Positions 1 to 22,015 of a stretch of DNA of 64,000 bases are shown piece after piece. The translations under genes and the position numbers were made by a program. Position 1 is the first letter of the stretch; the number at the start of each line of letters is the position of its first letter. Origin of the DNA: Chrysomallon squamiferum (Eukaryota > Mollusca > Gastropoda > Neomphalida > Peltospiridae); assembly GCA_012295275.1 (NCBI GenBank), contig CM022677.1:25115621-25179620 (forward strand), given 5' to 3'. The notes beneath the pieces were generated by a model. That model ran no database searches. It had not been told where the DNA came from and worked only from the letters and a program-made list of their open reading frames with translations.

Positions 1-98
1 CCTGAAATGCAGTAGAATCGGAAAACGTAATGGCACATTTCCCTCATGATAAAATTTAAAGTTATTCACATGGAAAATGAAGGAAAAAAACATTTCTC
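1..98 (-). pseudogene. Partial last exon (D0) of a fourth F-type lectin copy, type beta
   Basis: Reading the minus strand from position 98, after an acceptor (TTTTATAG), the frame encodes MFFSFIFHV, then FKFYHEGNVP, and stays open to the window edge. It matches the last exon of genes 2 and 3 (12632-12822 and 25655-25845), which encodes the C-terminal half of lectin domain 4. The exon continues outside the window, so its stop codon is not visible. It belongs with the truncated exon at 1206-1344. Because that upstream exon has lost its 5' part, I call the copy a relic rather than a working gene. Confidence 0.7.
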
Positions 99-132
99 CT
101 ATAAAAGTAAAATATATATATATATTAATGTG

Positions 133-201
<69 letters not shown>

Positions 202-1043
202 AATAAATAAATAAAAAAAATAATAATAACAATATTTTTTCTAGTTATATCGTGACTGAATACACGAATCAGTCACAGTGACATTAATTTTATTTTCCAA
301 AATCATTACGTTCCAAATGTCATTAACTAAATTACCATTACCTTGTCGATGTTACTAATTAAAATAGAGTTACTTTGAGAACAACATGAACTAAATTATA
401 ATTACTTTGACAACGTCATGTATTTAACATTACTTATTAAATATAATTAATTAAATAACCATTTCTGTTTTCATTGCTGTTATTTAAAATAGCATTTCTG
501 TGACAATGCTATTAATTAAATGATCATTCATAAACAGTGTTATTAATTGAATCACAATTACACAGACAGTAACAGTTATTACTTTCCAACGTTGTTAATT
601 AAATTACATTACTTTAAAAATGTTATTAATTAAATCACCATTACTTTAAAAATAGTATTAATTAAGTTACCTTTTCTTCTCCAGTGTTAATCATTAATTT
701 AACCGTGAAATTTAAAATTGTGATAATTAAAATCACGATCACTTTAGCTGGGTTATTTAATCAGTTTTACTCTAAATGTTATTAACTAAATCTATTTTAA
801 ATCAGTACTATTAATCCTAAGCATCACTTTGCCAATGCCATTAAATGAACAATTAATTTGACAAACTAATGAATAATATCATTAAGAAAACGTAATTTAA
901 AAAAATATTTAAAAAAACATAAAAAAAAAAAAAAAAAAACCCATTGAAAAAAATATTGAAAAATATAAAATGAAAAACTTAATAAAAAATATAAATAAAA
1001 AAATAATTAACTAACTAAATTATTAATGAAATAAATAAATACA

Positions 1044-1096
<53 letters not shown>

Positions 1097-1205
1097 AATA
1101 AATTAAAAATTAAATAAAAGAAAGAAAATTGAAACCAAGAAAAACAGAAAATTTATAAAAGATAGATTAACAGTGTGTAGTTTGTTTGGTTCTGTTGGCA
1201 CATAC

Positions 1206-1344
1206 CCTTCACAAACGGTGTGATGATCACAGTCTTAGTTACATGTATATTTTTGCCCAGTATGGCAAACCACTCAGTAACGCCGTCTGTACTCGAGTAG
1301 CTGCTACAGCAACCTAGGTCCATGTTAGTTGATACGTTGCTGGA
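1206..1344 (-). pseudogene. Truncated exon C0 of the leftmost F-type lectin relic
   Basis: The minus strand encodes VSTNMDLGCC and then TEWFAILGKN, VTKTVIITPF, ending at the donor G|GTATGT (1206/1205). This matches the second half of exon C in gene 2 (13938-14165). At about 1344 similarity jumps: the sequence continues as the intron DNA found near 14,790-14,870 of gene 2, so roughly 700 bp covering the exon start, its acceptor and upstream intron were deleted. No acceptor remains next to the truncated exon. The lesion makes a normal transcript unlikely. Confidence 0.75.
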
Positions 1345-3957
<2,613 letters not shown>

Positions 3958-3963
3958 TTTATT
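3958..3963 (-). terminator. Poly(A) signal AATAAA of lectin gene 1
   Basis: TTTATT on the plus strand reads AATAAA on the minus strand, about 12 nt past the stop codon at 3975-3977. The matching signal occurs at the equivalent place in genes 2 and 3, which supports it. Cleavage would fall just left of here. Confidence 0.6.
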
Positions 3964-3974
3964 TTAAATTTATA

Positions 3975-5036
3975 TTAATAATCGTAGAACGTATCTACCG
4001 GACTACCGTACACTTGTACCTCACACAAGAAGAGGTAGATGAACGGTGAAGGTCTAACAACCTTTATAATTTTTCCAAACGGTGGTTCGTCGAAATTTAA
4101 TTCAATGGCCACACCAGATTGGATGTTTCCATCATGAAACTGTCTAAAGTCATCCACACAGAAATAAAAGCCAACAAATATTTTATCTATAAAAGAGAGA
4201 ACACATTTCCATCATGTATATATTAATATTGACCTGGAAACACAATCGCACAGGGAAACACACAGAAGTGAGGATGGTTAAGCAAAATAGAACAATTAAT
4301 AACTTTTAACATTCAGCTACTTAGTTTGTGCACAATACAATGATCTTCGAGTATTTCAAATTTGGCAGTGTTTTTAATTATAAAATCTTATGCCAATATT
4401 AACAATGTTGTTAGCTTAAAATTAAATAAAGTTATTTTGACACCGATATGCGCTAAACTGAGTTTAGTTTAAAAATACCATTAAACTACCGTTACTAGAC
4501 AATATCATTAATTATATTAGAATTAAAATAACTGTAACACTGTTATTAACTGAATTATCATTTCATTATCATTACCTTGAAAATGTTATTAATTAAATTA
4601 TCATTACATTGACAATGCCATTACATTATCATTACCGTGAAAATATTATTAATTAAATTATCATTACACTGTCAATGCCATTTAATTACCATTACCTTGA
4701 AAATGTTACTGCATCACTATTACTTTGAAAATGCTACTACTTGAATTACCATTACTTGGACAATGTTTTTATTTAAATTACTGCTATATTAACAAATCGA
4801 CACTACTTTTCCAGTACTGTTAATTAAATTATCGTTATTTTGATAATATTATTATTTAATAACCATAACACTTGCACAAAATATGATTACATTACCACTT
4901 TTATTAAAGCTATTCATTATTTATCATCTTAATTAAGTATATATTCATTATATAAAAATAATAATAACAACAATGACAACAACAATAATAAAACAACAAC
5001 AACAAAAACAACAACAACACTAATAATAATAATAAC

Positions 5037-5097
<61 letters not shown>

Positions 5098-6103
5098 CTA
5101 ATAATAAAACAAATAAGGTTGCTGTGTGTAATGCAGTACTTTTTTGAAATTATAACCTTATTTCTTTTCTTATTTTGATACTTACTTGCCACATAAGGGG
5201 TTATAATCACTGCCTTTGTTACATATATCTCTCTAGCTAGAATTGCAAACCATTCAGCAGGTGCATCAAGATCCACGTAGACACTACAACAACCTAGTTC
5301 CAAATTAGTTGACACGTTGCCATCCATAGCCAGATATGAAGGATTTGTTATAGCATAAAAATTTGGACCGTTTCTTTCACTTTCAAAAGGAACAGTGAGT
5401 ATCCAGTTCCGATCTGGGAACAGGATGAGAAAAATAAATAAGTAAATAGAAACAAATCCGATCAAAGAAAAAAAAAAATTTATATATATATATATATATA
5501 ATAATAATTTAAAAAATATAAAACAAAATTCTGGTTTTCTCACCTTTGTTACCTCCGTACACCTCCACTTCACAGAAATTTAAAATGTTTAAATGTTCTT
5601 CATATGGCTGGTGCCTACGTACGACGATATAGCGACTCGGAATGAACGGCCACTTACAATTAAACAGAACGGATTCACCTTCAGGTGCAGTCGATAAGTA
5701 TTCATTACAGATAATGTTATCTACATAGACTGCGATGTGATGGAACCTGAAACCTACAAAGAAGAAATATTGCACACACACACACCCACACATGGACACA
5801 TACACACAGACACACACTCATCTAGCACAGATTAAATAAAATAATGAATGTCTTATACTACTTAGTAGGTATAATAATTGAAAATCTAAAATGTGTCTCT
5901 CTGTAGCATATTACTACCAAAATGTATACTATTGAAAAAAGGAAAAAAGATTCTCGGTGTTCAAAAGTCCCGTGGGAATCTTTTAGTATCACCATCTGTT
6001 TATGTCTGTCTGTGTATGCAAGTTATCCATCCATATCACATTCTACCTCTATCTGTTATTTTCCTTTTCACTCTTTTAAATGATTCTTCTCTTCCTGTTC
6101 AAC

Positions 6104-6134
<31 letters not shown>

Positions 6135-8236
6135 CTACTACTAGTACTATAATTATTATCATCATAATCATCATCATTATTGTTATTTGTATTATTATTA
6201 TTATTAATACTACTACTATTACTACTACTACTACTACTACTACAACAACTATTACCGTACTCGGTGTCTCCACGGTTTACTATAATAACCGCATCCACAA
6301 AGATCTTATCTACCAAATCCAGTTTCCAAAAAGGACTCGGATCGTTTGGATCAGAGTGGAAGCAAGAATCTTCCATCAAAACGTAATTTCTGATGCCGTC
6401 AACGGCCTTTTCTGCTGAATAACCTTCGTAAACTGGTGAAGAAGTTGCTGTCTTGCTTATTGCAAAGTTGTCCCGCTTCAGTAGATAGTCAAAATCTACA
6501 TCAGCTTAGAAGAAGGATTAATAAATAAATAAATAAATAAATAAATAGAAAAACAGAACAAAATATAAAGAAGATTTTGCTTCGTTGATCACACTAAGCT
6601 TAGATTTTCATAAATAAAGAGTGAAAAAAAACATACTACAAATCATCGAAGCATGAATTTGAAACATATCACATAGTGTTTGCGTTCTTTTCAAATTCTT
6701 GGAAATTAATTTATTCATTTTATTTTATTTTATTTTATTTTATTTTATTTTATTTTTTTTTTTTTATTTTTTGTTTTATTTCTTGTACAGACACCTTGCG
6801 ATCTTCATTTCATAGATCACCTTTCCTAGATTCTTAGATTAATTTGGTTTTAATTAAGTATTCTTTTGTGTATGTGGTATATACACACTATTTAGAGCAT
6901 GGTGTGATGATATATCACAGTCGCATCTACCTATATAAGTTGTGGACTGTGTAACGGACCGTGGACTCTGTCACAAGTATCTTTCATATGTACTCTGTCA
7001 CAAGTGTCTTTCATGTATACTCTGTTAAATCTGTCTTTCTTTCAATATTTTCTCTCACATGTGTATCTTTCATGAGTACTCTGTCATCTGTATCTTTCAT
7101 TATACTAAGAGCTTTGCAACGATGAACCAACGTATTCCGAGGGACACTGTAATTATATTCACCTACTTTAACCCCGAAAACTCTCACACGAGTAAGCGTA
7201 AGAGTGCCCAGGTCCTCCACAGGTCCATATTTTCTAATCCTAACACCCAGAGCAATAGCTGGATTTAAGCATTTGAACAACAGTTTAGCACCAATCGGAA
7301 TTTCAGGTTCATGTTTAATGCACAAAATGGTGTTGTCAGCGCCTACATTTTCGGTCAAAAGAACAATGGTAAAATTGCGAAGTGTTCCACCTGCGAATAG
7401 AGTATAAGTGCCATTATCAGCTGCTTTCTTTATTGTAACTTTAATGTACGCCAGCATTTCTGTTTCTGAATCTTTCGTCACATAAATCCATTTTTGTGCG
7501 ATAACATTTCTATGGATGAATATTGTTTCGCAGCAGTAACAGCAGTAACAGCAGCAGTGGTAATGAGAATGATGACGATGGTGATGATTATAATGATGAT
7601 GATGCCGATGACAGTGTTGATGATTTACATGTCTATAAATGGAATTTAATAGCTGCCAAAAATTATTGTAATACACTAATTCCACCACTTTCTTGGTCAG
7701 CTGGTAATGCTGCTGCTGATATCCCTACAACTATTAGTACTGCTGTTACTGCTGCCACTGCTTCTACTACTACTACTAGTACTACCACTACTACTCCACA
7801 ATTTAACCATGTATGTATAAAAGACTCCCTAAGTAAGTGTAGCTGATTTCAAAAATGCTGATGACAATGGTGATGATTTATAAGTATGATAGCTGTCACT
7901 TTCTAGATTACCTATTACTGTTGCTACTGATACTATTACTACTAGTACAATAATTTTTGGCAGCTATTAAATTTCATTTATAGACATGTAAATCACCAAC
8001 ACTGTCATCGGCATCATCATCATTAAATTTCATTTATAGACATGTTCACGAAAGATTCAGAAACAGAAATGCTGATGACAATGGTGATGATTTATAAGTA
8101 TGATAGCTGTCACTTTCTAGATTACCTATTACTGTTGCTACTGATACTATTACTACTAGTACTACTGCTGTTGCCTCTATTACCACTAGTAGTACCACTA
8201 CTACTAGAAGTACTACTACTGTTGCTGTTGCTACTA

Positions 8237-8270
<34 letters not shown>

Positions 8271-10957
8271 AACTACTACTACCGCAATTTAGCCATATAT
8301 GTATAAAAAAGGGTATCTACCACAGCATTTAAATCGGTTGGTTACTTCGACAGACTCGACGTAAACGCCTTGAAAGAAGAACACCGCCCACCAAGGATTA
8401 ACGTCGCCATCAGTCGTTTGAGTAAATGTACCTACAGACCAATAAACGGCAATATTTGCGCCATTGATATATTCATCGCTAGTGAACGTAGATTGTGCTG
8501 TACCGGCTAGTTCATGTGCAAAGTCTTTCCCTACAAATTGATAGCGAACAACGGAAGAGGTTAGATATAGATCTATAATAGGTAGATAGACAAGTAGGTA
8601 GGTTGGTAGATATATAGGTAGAGTGACAGATGGATAGGTAGACTGATTGTAAGATAGTGGTATAGATAGGTAAGTAGGTAGAGACATTATATACACAGGT
8701 AGATGGGTAGGCAGGTAGGTAGAGAGATAGATAGGTAAGTAGATAAGTAGATAGATAGTTAGATATATAGATAGGTAGGTAATTAAGTAGGGAGATATAT
8801 AGCTAGATAAAGAGAAGACAGATTAGGGGATATAGATGTAGGTATTTCAGTCCCAGACAAGCGGAAATACAGACAGAAAGAAATTAGTTACATACATATT
8901 ATATATATAGACACATAGATAGACATACAGGCACAGATACATCTAGAAAGGTACGCGACGTACGTAGGCATTGGGAATATCAGAAAAGACTTTCGTATGT
9001 TTGTTTTCTTTTTTCTCATAGGTATTGTTTTTATTATTATTATTTTTTGCACATATATGTAACAATAATTAAAATAATATATGTATGTATGCTGAGTGAT
9101 GGACTGCTTTATATCGAAGCCTGAATTTGAGTACACAGACATTTAGTTCAACGTAAATAAATCGTATTTATCATACTTTCAAAGGGCTTCCATCCAAAAA
9201 CTTTCACTTCACAGAGAACAAAGTGATGTTCTCCTGTGGTTAACTCTTGAGAAATCTTAACGAGCTGACCGACTAAGAGCCTAGAACATATAAAACTTTT
9301 TGCAATTCCTCCTGGTAAAGGTGTTTTCTGGTGAGCACAGACTCCGACCAGCTGGTTATGTTTTAGCACTTCAATTTTTGTATTAACAAGATTATTACCT
9401 TTAAACAGAATGCAATAATCTAAATGAATTATGAAAAAGAAAAAAAGAAAGAAAAAATAAGTGTATTTATAAATAAATATATCATTTTCTGGCTCTTCGT
9501 CTATCTAGCTGTGTCTCTATCTGTCTGTCTATCTTTCTATCTATATATCTATCTATCTGTCTGTCTGTCTATCTATCAAACTAAATGTCCGTTTGTCTGT
9601 ATATCTATATATCTGTCTGTTTGTCTGTCTCTCTATCTATTCAGCTATCAATATATCTAACCTATCAGTAGAAAAGTCTATCAATCCATTCATCAATCTA
9701 TCCATCAGTGTGTCAGTCTATCTATATATGTACCTACCTACCTACTTATCTATTTATCTATCTATCTATCTATTTATCTATATATATATATATATCTACC
9801 TACCTACCTAGCTACCTCCTACCTACCTATCAATCTATCTATCTACCTACCTACCTACCTACCTATCTACCTACCTACTTGGCTGTCTCTCTTTCAGTCT
9901 GTCTATCTATCTATCTACCTATTTACCTAACCTATTAATCAATATAAAATGCATTAAACGTATAAGTTAAGGCACGTATAAGTTAAGGCTCTTGAAAAAA
10001 AGGCATTTTCTGCAATAAGTAAAATAGGGAATGACCATCTTTATTTTTTTGCATTTTATTGAGAAAAAATAATAGATGCATTCGATTCTTTATGACACAA
10101 AACATAAAACGACTTATATATATTCATTTTTAGAGTAATCGAGTTATTAACCATAATCTAAAATGATTGTATATGTATATATATATAGTGTATTAAAAAG
10201 AAATTAAAGAGCTACAGGACTTTAATTTGACATATGAGGACTATATCTCTTCGTTTTATAGTTGACATCTGAATGTTTTATGTTTTATTGGGGAAAACAT
10301 AATTGCATTAGATTCTTTAGAAGATGTCATCCGGCAGTTTCACTATATGTATGTCCTAACCATCAGTTATCAACTCTAAAAAAAAACCTCAGAGCCAAAA
10401 CGAGATTAATCACAAATATGGTATTTATCTGCCGTAGGACTGAGGCTTGAAAAACTGCTCGTCAAAAGGAAATGAATAGAATATTATGACGGTCATAAGA
10501 CATATCTGCGTAAAAAGTGTCACTTCAACCAAGGAGATTTCTTAACTTTACTAAACTAAAGAAGCCAGCGAGATTTCGAAATGAAGATAATAAATAATAC
10601 ATGAGTACATAAATATAATGCAATTAACTGATTAAATAACTAAGAAAACAAGAAGAAACCCACCACAGCATACAGTACTACCCAATACGTAGATTTCAAT
10701 TATTTCTACGTCTATCTCAAGATCAACTGACCACCATGGTTCCCTTTCTGTAGGATCTGATCGGAAGCAGATTTCGGATTTCTGTTCAAGACTTCTGATG
10801 TCTCCACCAACAGCGAGATATGGTTTGTGATTGTTATCTGTTGATGAGGACTTAGTAGGTTTCTTGATAGCCCAGTTTCTTCGTTCCTCTGCATAGGTAC
10901 GAGCTTTGTAAAATAAATAATCATTTATAATAAACAGAGGAATATATTAACAGATGG

Positions 10958-11039
<82 letters not shown>

Positions 11040-11384
11040 GATACATACAGAAAATAATGTCAGTACATCACTCGCATACATACATACATACGTCCAAATG
11101 TCCATATATATATAGACACACACGGACACACACACACATATAGATATATATACTCGCACACACATAGGTAAGAATATATACATGTATAGAGAAAGGCTGG
11201 CAGATGGACAGATGGACAGACAGACAGATAGACAGATAGGTATATATATATATAAATAAATACATGCATTGATCCACAGGGAAAATAAAATAGCAATGCT
11301 AAATGATATAAAGTAATAGAGCTTACGGTAGTTGTCACACTTGTTAATGAAAAGTACAATAAGAAATATTATCAGTATAGACAT
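3975..11384 (-). CDS. F-type lectin gene 1 (type alpha): secreted four-domain fucolectin-like protein, 645 aa
   Basis: Nine coding exons on the minus strand: 11327-11384, 10664-10903, 9177-9398, 8321-8530, 7163-7471, 6256-6504, 5544-5753, 5186-5413, 3975-4186. All junctions are phase 1 and lengths sum to 1938 nt. Exon 1 starts MSILIIFLIV, a signal peptide. The other eight pair into four F-type lectin domains (about residues 20-173, 174-346, 347-499, 500-645), shown by PWW-VDL in N-halves and CEV-VYG/VFG in C-halves. Domain 3 keeps His (CFHS) and NRGD; domain 2 has RFK in place of RxD, domain 1 lacks the motif, domain 4 has EWF. Domain 2 carries an extra segment of about 30 residues with NGT and NFT sequons. 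Exon 5's acceptor (ACGAAAG) is weak, so its 5' edge is least certain. Function inferred: exported glycan binder. No stops or frameshifts seen. Confidence 0.82.
4187..5185. repeat. Last intron of gene 1 filled by a degenerate minisatellite and an AAT tract
   Basis: From about 4430 to 4870 the intron consists of diverged copies of a unit of roughly 33-40 bp, with the recurring words 'attaattaaatta', 'ccattac' and 'tttgacaatg'. An AAT trinucleotide tract lies at about 5020-5097. The same kind of array occupies the same intron in the left relic, gene 2 and gene 3, so it predates the gene duplications. Confidence 0.75.
6105..6255. repeat. AAT/ACT trinucleotide tract starting at the 5' splice site of exon 6, gene 1
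   Basis: The minus-strand donor reads G|GTAATAGTTG and runs straight into trinucleotide repeats (AAT, AGT, ATG types) down to about 6105. The equivalent intron of every paralogue begins inside such a repeat. Unspliced RNA would read on in frame into Asn/Ser/Asp runs. Confidence 0.8.
7590..8163. repeat. Nested inverted and direct duplications inside gene 1 intron 4
   Basis: About 80 bp at 7590-7672 recur as the reverse complement at about 7945-8023. About 95 bp at 7850-7944 recur directly at about 8069-8163. Between them, 8048-8077 is an inverted copy of the start of exon 5 (7447-7477), sharing 'gattcagaaacagaaatgct'. An ACT trinucleotide tract follows at about 8150-8280. Confidence 0.75.
8560..8830. 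repeat. TAGG/GATA tetranucleotide tract, gene 1 intron
   Basis: An imperfect array of TAGG, TAGA and GATA tetranucleotides lies just upstream (in gene orientation) of the exon at 8321-8530. It shows no open structure worth calling a gene. Confidence 0.8.
9500..9935. repeat. CTAT/CTGT/CTAC tetranucleotide array, gene 1 intron
   Basis: More than 400 bp of imperfect CTAT, CTGT and CTAC tetranucleotides sit upstream (in gene orientation) of exon 3. All plus-strand open frames across it (Tyr/Leu/Ser-rich) are repeat translations. Confidence 0.85.
9936..10663. other. Rest of gene 1 intron 2, no gene seen
   Basis: Unique AT-rich intron sequence between the tetranucleotide array and the exon at 10664-10903. 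I see no extra exon, RNA gene or transposon here. Confidence 0.5.
10961..11036. repeat. GA dinucleotide microsatellite in gene 1 intron 1
   Basis: An uninterrupted GA tract of about 76 bp between the signal-peptide exon and the first lectin exon. GA tracts also lie at 17338-17452 and 21925-22012, but not in equivalent introns. Confidence 0.95.
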
Positions 11385-11904
11385 TGCTATCCAGTCACCT
11401 AACTTCAAAAATATCTTCTTTAACACCAACTGTATAAATAGAAATCTATTTAAACGAAAACGAAATAAGCATTAGAACAAAAAATAAAAAAATAAAAAAT
11501 AATAATAATAATAAAATGAAATCGTAAAAAAGGTAAAAAAAAGTAAAAATATTATTATATAAATAAAGTAAAAAGTAAAAACAAAAATAAATAAATAAAT
11601 AAGATAAATAATAAAAAATAAATAAATAAATAAATAAGACATAATAATAAAGAAATATGCAAGTTAAAATATGACTAAAATATAAACTAGAACTAACATT
11701 ATGAACTAACACAATGAAGCAATTATTATATGATTAAACCAAACATTTCGATAGTTTTATACACAGAAGAGAAAAAAAAAAAAAAAAAAGTCGAAAAAAT
11801 AAAACATAAAAAACCCCCCAAACCAGCTATATTTTCTGCGTAACTCGATTGAATTCATTTATATTTTTTTGATTTAATGTTTTTAAATTTGTATTATTAT
11901 TGTT

Positions 11905-11935
<31 letters not shown>

Positions 11936-12590
11936 ATATTACTTTATTATCTGTTAGTTTTATTTATAAATATTTAATTTTGTTATTTTTTTATTTTTTT
12001 TTTTTATTAATTGTCCAATAAGCAGATGATTCTGACAATTTGTTTACATTTCTATTTCATGATGTTGATTGTCATTTTCATTTATTTCATCACTATACTA
12101 TTTTTTTCTGCCAATATTTGTTAACTTGAAAAAAAAAATAGTTTTATGTTTCTAAATGTGTTGTACTCTGGAATTTAACAGAACGTGGATACAAAATGTA
12201 GATACATCCAAATACAAACAAATATGAATAAAATAATGAAGGCTGATGCGTTGAAGAAATTATTTCGTGTCTCATTTTAAATATTAATAACCAAACACAG
12301 CTGCCCGTACCTCAAGTTTTTTAAATGACATCTTTGTAACACTTGTCAAACTCACATTAGTGTATATTAACTGACTTAATTAATTACCAAATTTACACTT
12401 TAATCGACTACCACCAGTAAATGATTAATGGGAAGCCTCCATTCAGAGATAATGTTTTTACACGCAAATACACTTCTGTCTAGAGTATTCAAGAAAAAAG
12501 AAATATACATATGAAGTCTAAACCCAAAGACTAACCACACTGGATAACAAATAAATGACAGAAATAAAAGATATTTTGATACTTTGGTGT
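11385..12590. other. Spacer between lectin genes 1 and 2
   Basis: Contains AAT and AAAT runs (11490-11640), an A-rich stretch, a TTG trinucleotide run (11895-11935) and, from about 12,050, sequence shared with 25,065 onward, which marks the left limit of the gene 2/gene 3 duplication. A possible acceptor (TATACAG) on the minus strand near 11430 could end a 5' leader exon of gene 1. No other gene seen. Confidence 0.5.
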
Positions 12591-12596
12591 TTTATT
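12591..12596 (-). terminator. Poly(A) signal AATAAA of lectin gene 2
   Basis: AATAAA on the minus strand, about 36 nt past the stop codon at 12632-12634. It is conserved at the same place in gene 3 (25614-25619). Confidence 0.6.
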
Positions 12597-12631
12597 ATTT
12601 CAAACTTGTCTCAGTAACTGTAGAACGTATT

Positions 12632-19552
<6,921 letters not shown>

Positions 19553-19658
19553 TGTTCTCGGGAACGTGGTCCTTCAAATAATAACAACAATTATTTCAAC
19601 ACGTGTAGAACAATGGCTAGACAGCTAATAGAAGAAAGGAAAATGTATCTATATATAT

Positions 19659-19699
<41 letters not shown>

Positions 19700-19701
19700 A
19701 G

Positions 19702-19754
<53 letters not shown>

Positions 19755-20442
19755 AATACAAGAAATTTACATGCATATACATGTTTGTGTTTTATATAAT
19801 ATTAATATATATATATATATTAATACTTACACATACGCCACACACACGCACACTCAACTATGTAAAACAAATTTACGTTTTGTTCAATAAATAAGAATGA
19901 CATTTGTGTGGGAATAACTGTTTTTTTCTTTCTTGATTATTTATATTTGTTTGTTTATTTATTTGTTTATTTGTTATTTGTTCGTTGTTGTTTAATTTTT
20001 GTTTATGCATTTATTTATTTAGATAAATGAAGATAGTATGAAGATAAATAAATAAATAAATAAACAACTGAATACAAAAAGAAATATAAAAAAATTAAAA
20101 AAGAAAAGCAACACACACAGTCACAAACAAATACAGACACACATTATTTTAGTGTTCTTAATATTCCTCTGTTTATTATCAGTGTATAATGTGTACAAAG
20201 AAAATGTGTAAAAGAGTTAACAATTATTTCCAAAGCGAGCACTCACACACACGCACACACACACACACACACACACATTCATTCTTGAGTTTAAAACTAT
20301 ATTCAAGAAAATATAAAATTATGAAGATATGAATACAAAATTGTACCAGAAAACCAATCCATCAAAGTAATAAATGTAATAAACAATTATTTCTACGAAT
20401 CAAAATTCAAACTTACTTCAAAACAAATCGCAGTTTGCGATA
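19553..20442. promoter_or_regulatory. Upstream (5') flank of lectin gene 2
   Basis: The 60 bp next to the start codon are nearly identical in genes 2 and 3 ('gtagaacaatggctagacag'), followed by a GT/AT microsatellite (19661-19752 here, 31956-32090 in gene 3). This is where the promoter and 5' leader must lie, but I see no clear TATA box or initiator. Confidence 0.45.
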
Positions 20443-20698
20443 ACTGCTTATTGCAGATCTATTGATTTCATCACGCACCACGTCATCTACATAAGCTATG
20501 ATGTCATAGAATCTGTAACCTAAAACGAAAATTGACTGTCCATATACGTATTTGTGTGTGTGTGTGCGTGTGCGTGTAGTTAGGTATGTATGTATGTATG
20601 TATGATATGTTTAAAGATACTGCTTACGCCTACCCACACATATATACACCTTCTTCTTGTTATTATCATTATCATCATCATTATCATCATCATTATGA

Positions 20699-20699
<1 letters not shown>

Positions 20700-20762
<63 letters not shown>
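20700..20762. repeat. AAT tract at the donor of relic exon A'
   Basis: As in the intact genes, the exon A' donor GTAATAAT opens directly into an AAT repeat of about 60 bp. Confidence 0.9.
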
Positions 20763-20765
<3 letters not shown>

Positions 20766-21918
20766 AACCGGGATCTCCACGGACTACTATAACAACAGAA
20801 TTCACATATATCTCTTTAGCCAAATGCACTTTCCACCAAGGACTCAGAGCTGTTCGTTCCGAGTGTAGCAAGCACCTTCCATCAGATTATTGTTTCTGAT
20901 GCCGTCAACGGCCTTGTCTTTCGTGGACGTTTTTTCCTTGCTTGCTGCGAGAGAAAAGCAATAAACTATATAAGTAAATAAAAGAAAAACATAATAATAA
21001 TAATAATAACAGTACTACAACTATTACAACAACAACTACTACTACTACAACTACTAAAACTACTACTACTACTAATACTACTACTGCTAATAATAATAAT
21101 AATTATAATAATAAGTAAATAAATAAACAAAAAGAAAACATAAGTGAAAAATTAAGAGCAGACACTCCATGACAAATCGTAGTTTCTTAATTCACACTTT
21201 ATGAATCGATTCAGTTATTTAGAGTTGGATATTTTTTACATACTATTACTCTCTAGTGTGTACTCCGATATACCTATCTTTTTTTTTGTTATTGGAAGAA
21301 ATTTGTACGGCTTTGAAATAGTCTATGTGGTTATAATCACCTATTCGTATGCCGAAAATGCACACAGCAGCAAGACTAATAACATCTTCATAAACGACAG
21401 GTCCGTATTTTCTAATCCTAACAGCTATAGCAAGAACAGGATTTAAACATTTAAAATCAACAGTAACACAATTTCAAAATAATAGGAGGACTACGTACAG
21501 TGCATACTTTGATATTTCTGTGAGGTATTGATGTGGTGTTCACATATGAATTAAACTGTAAAATTATGCAGACGTTGAACTGTCACTACATTATAAGCAT
21601 CATTATAATAATGATAAAATAGAAGTTGAAATAGAAAAGTTACAATTTTAGCTATATATCCGTTTGCCTGAATATCTCTATCTAGTTTAATACTTTATAT
21701 ATGCGGATAACAAATGAAAGACCCTCGGCGTAAATCAATTGACTGAAGTCTATCATCCGCTATGGATACTGATCATTTTGTAGTGTATGAGTGTTGGTAT
21801 CATTGTCATTCAACTGCTTTATCAGAAACGTTGTAAGCACTCGTAGCCCAGTCGAGTTGATAGATAATGCGATTGGTAGGAGGCAGACCGCTGCACTGAC
21901 AGACAGATTGATAGATAG

Positions 21919-21924
<6 letters not shown>

Positions 21925-22012
<88 letters not shown>
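21925..22012. repeat. GA microsatellite inside the type-alpha relic
   Basis: About 88 bp of GA dinucleotides in what was an intron of the broken gene, flanked by GATA-type repeats to about 22150. Confidence 0.95.

Positions 22013-22015
<3 letters not shown>

Noticed and set aside
5029-5100. Poly-Ile, poly-Asn, poly-Tyr and poly-Leu frames here and at similar places (6112-6245, 20700-20762, 26458-26520, 28140-28207, 32990-33082, 38000-38095, 48413-48466)
   Set aside because: They are translated AAT/ATT and related trinucleotide microsatellites with no conserved sequence.
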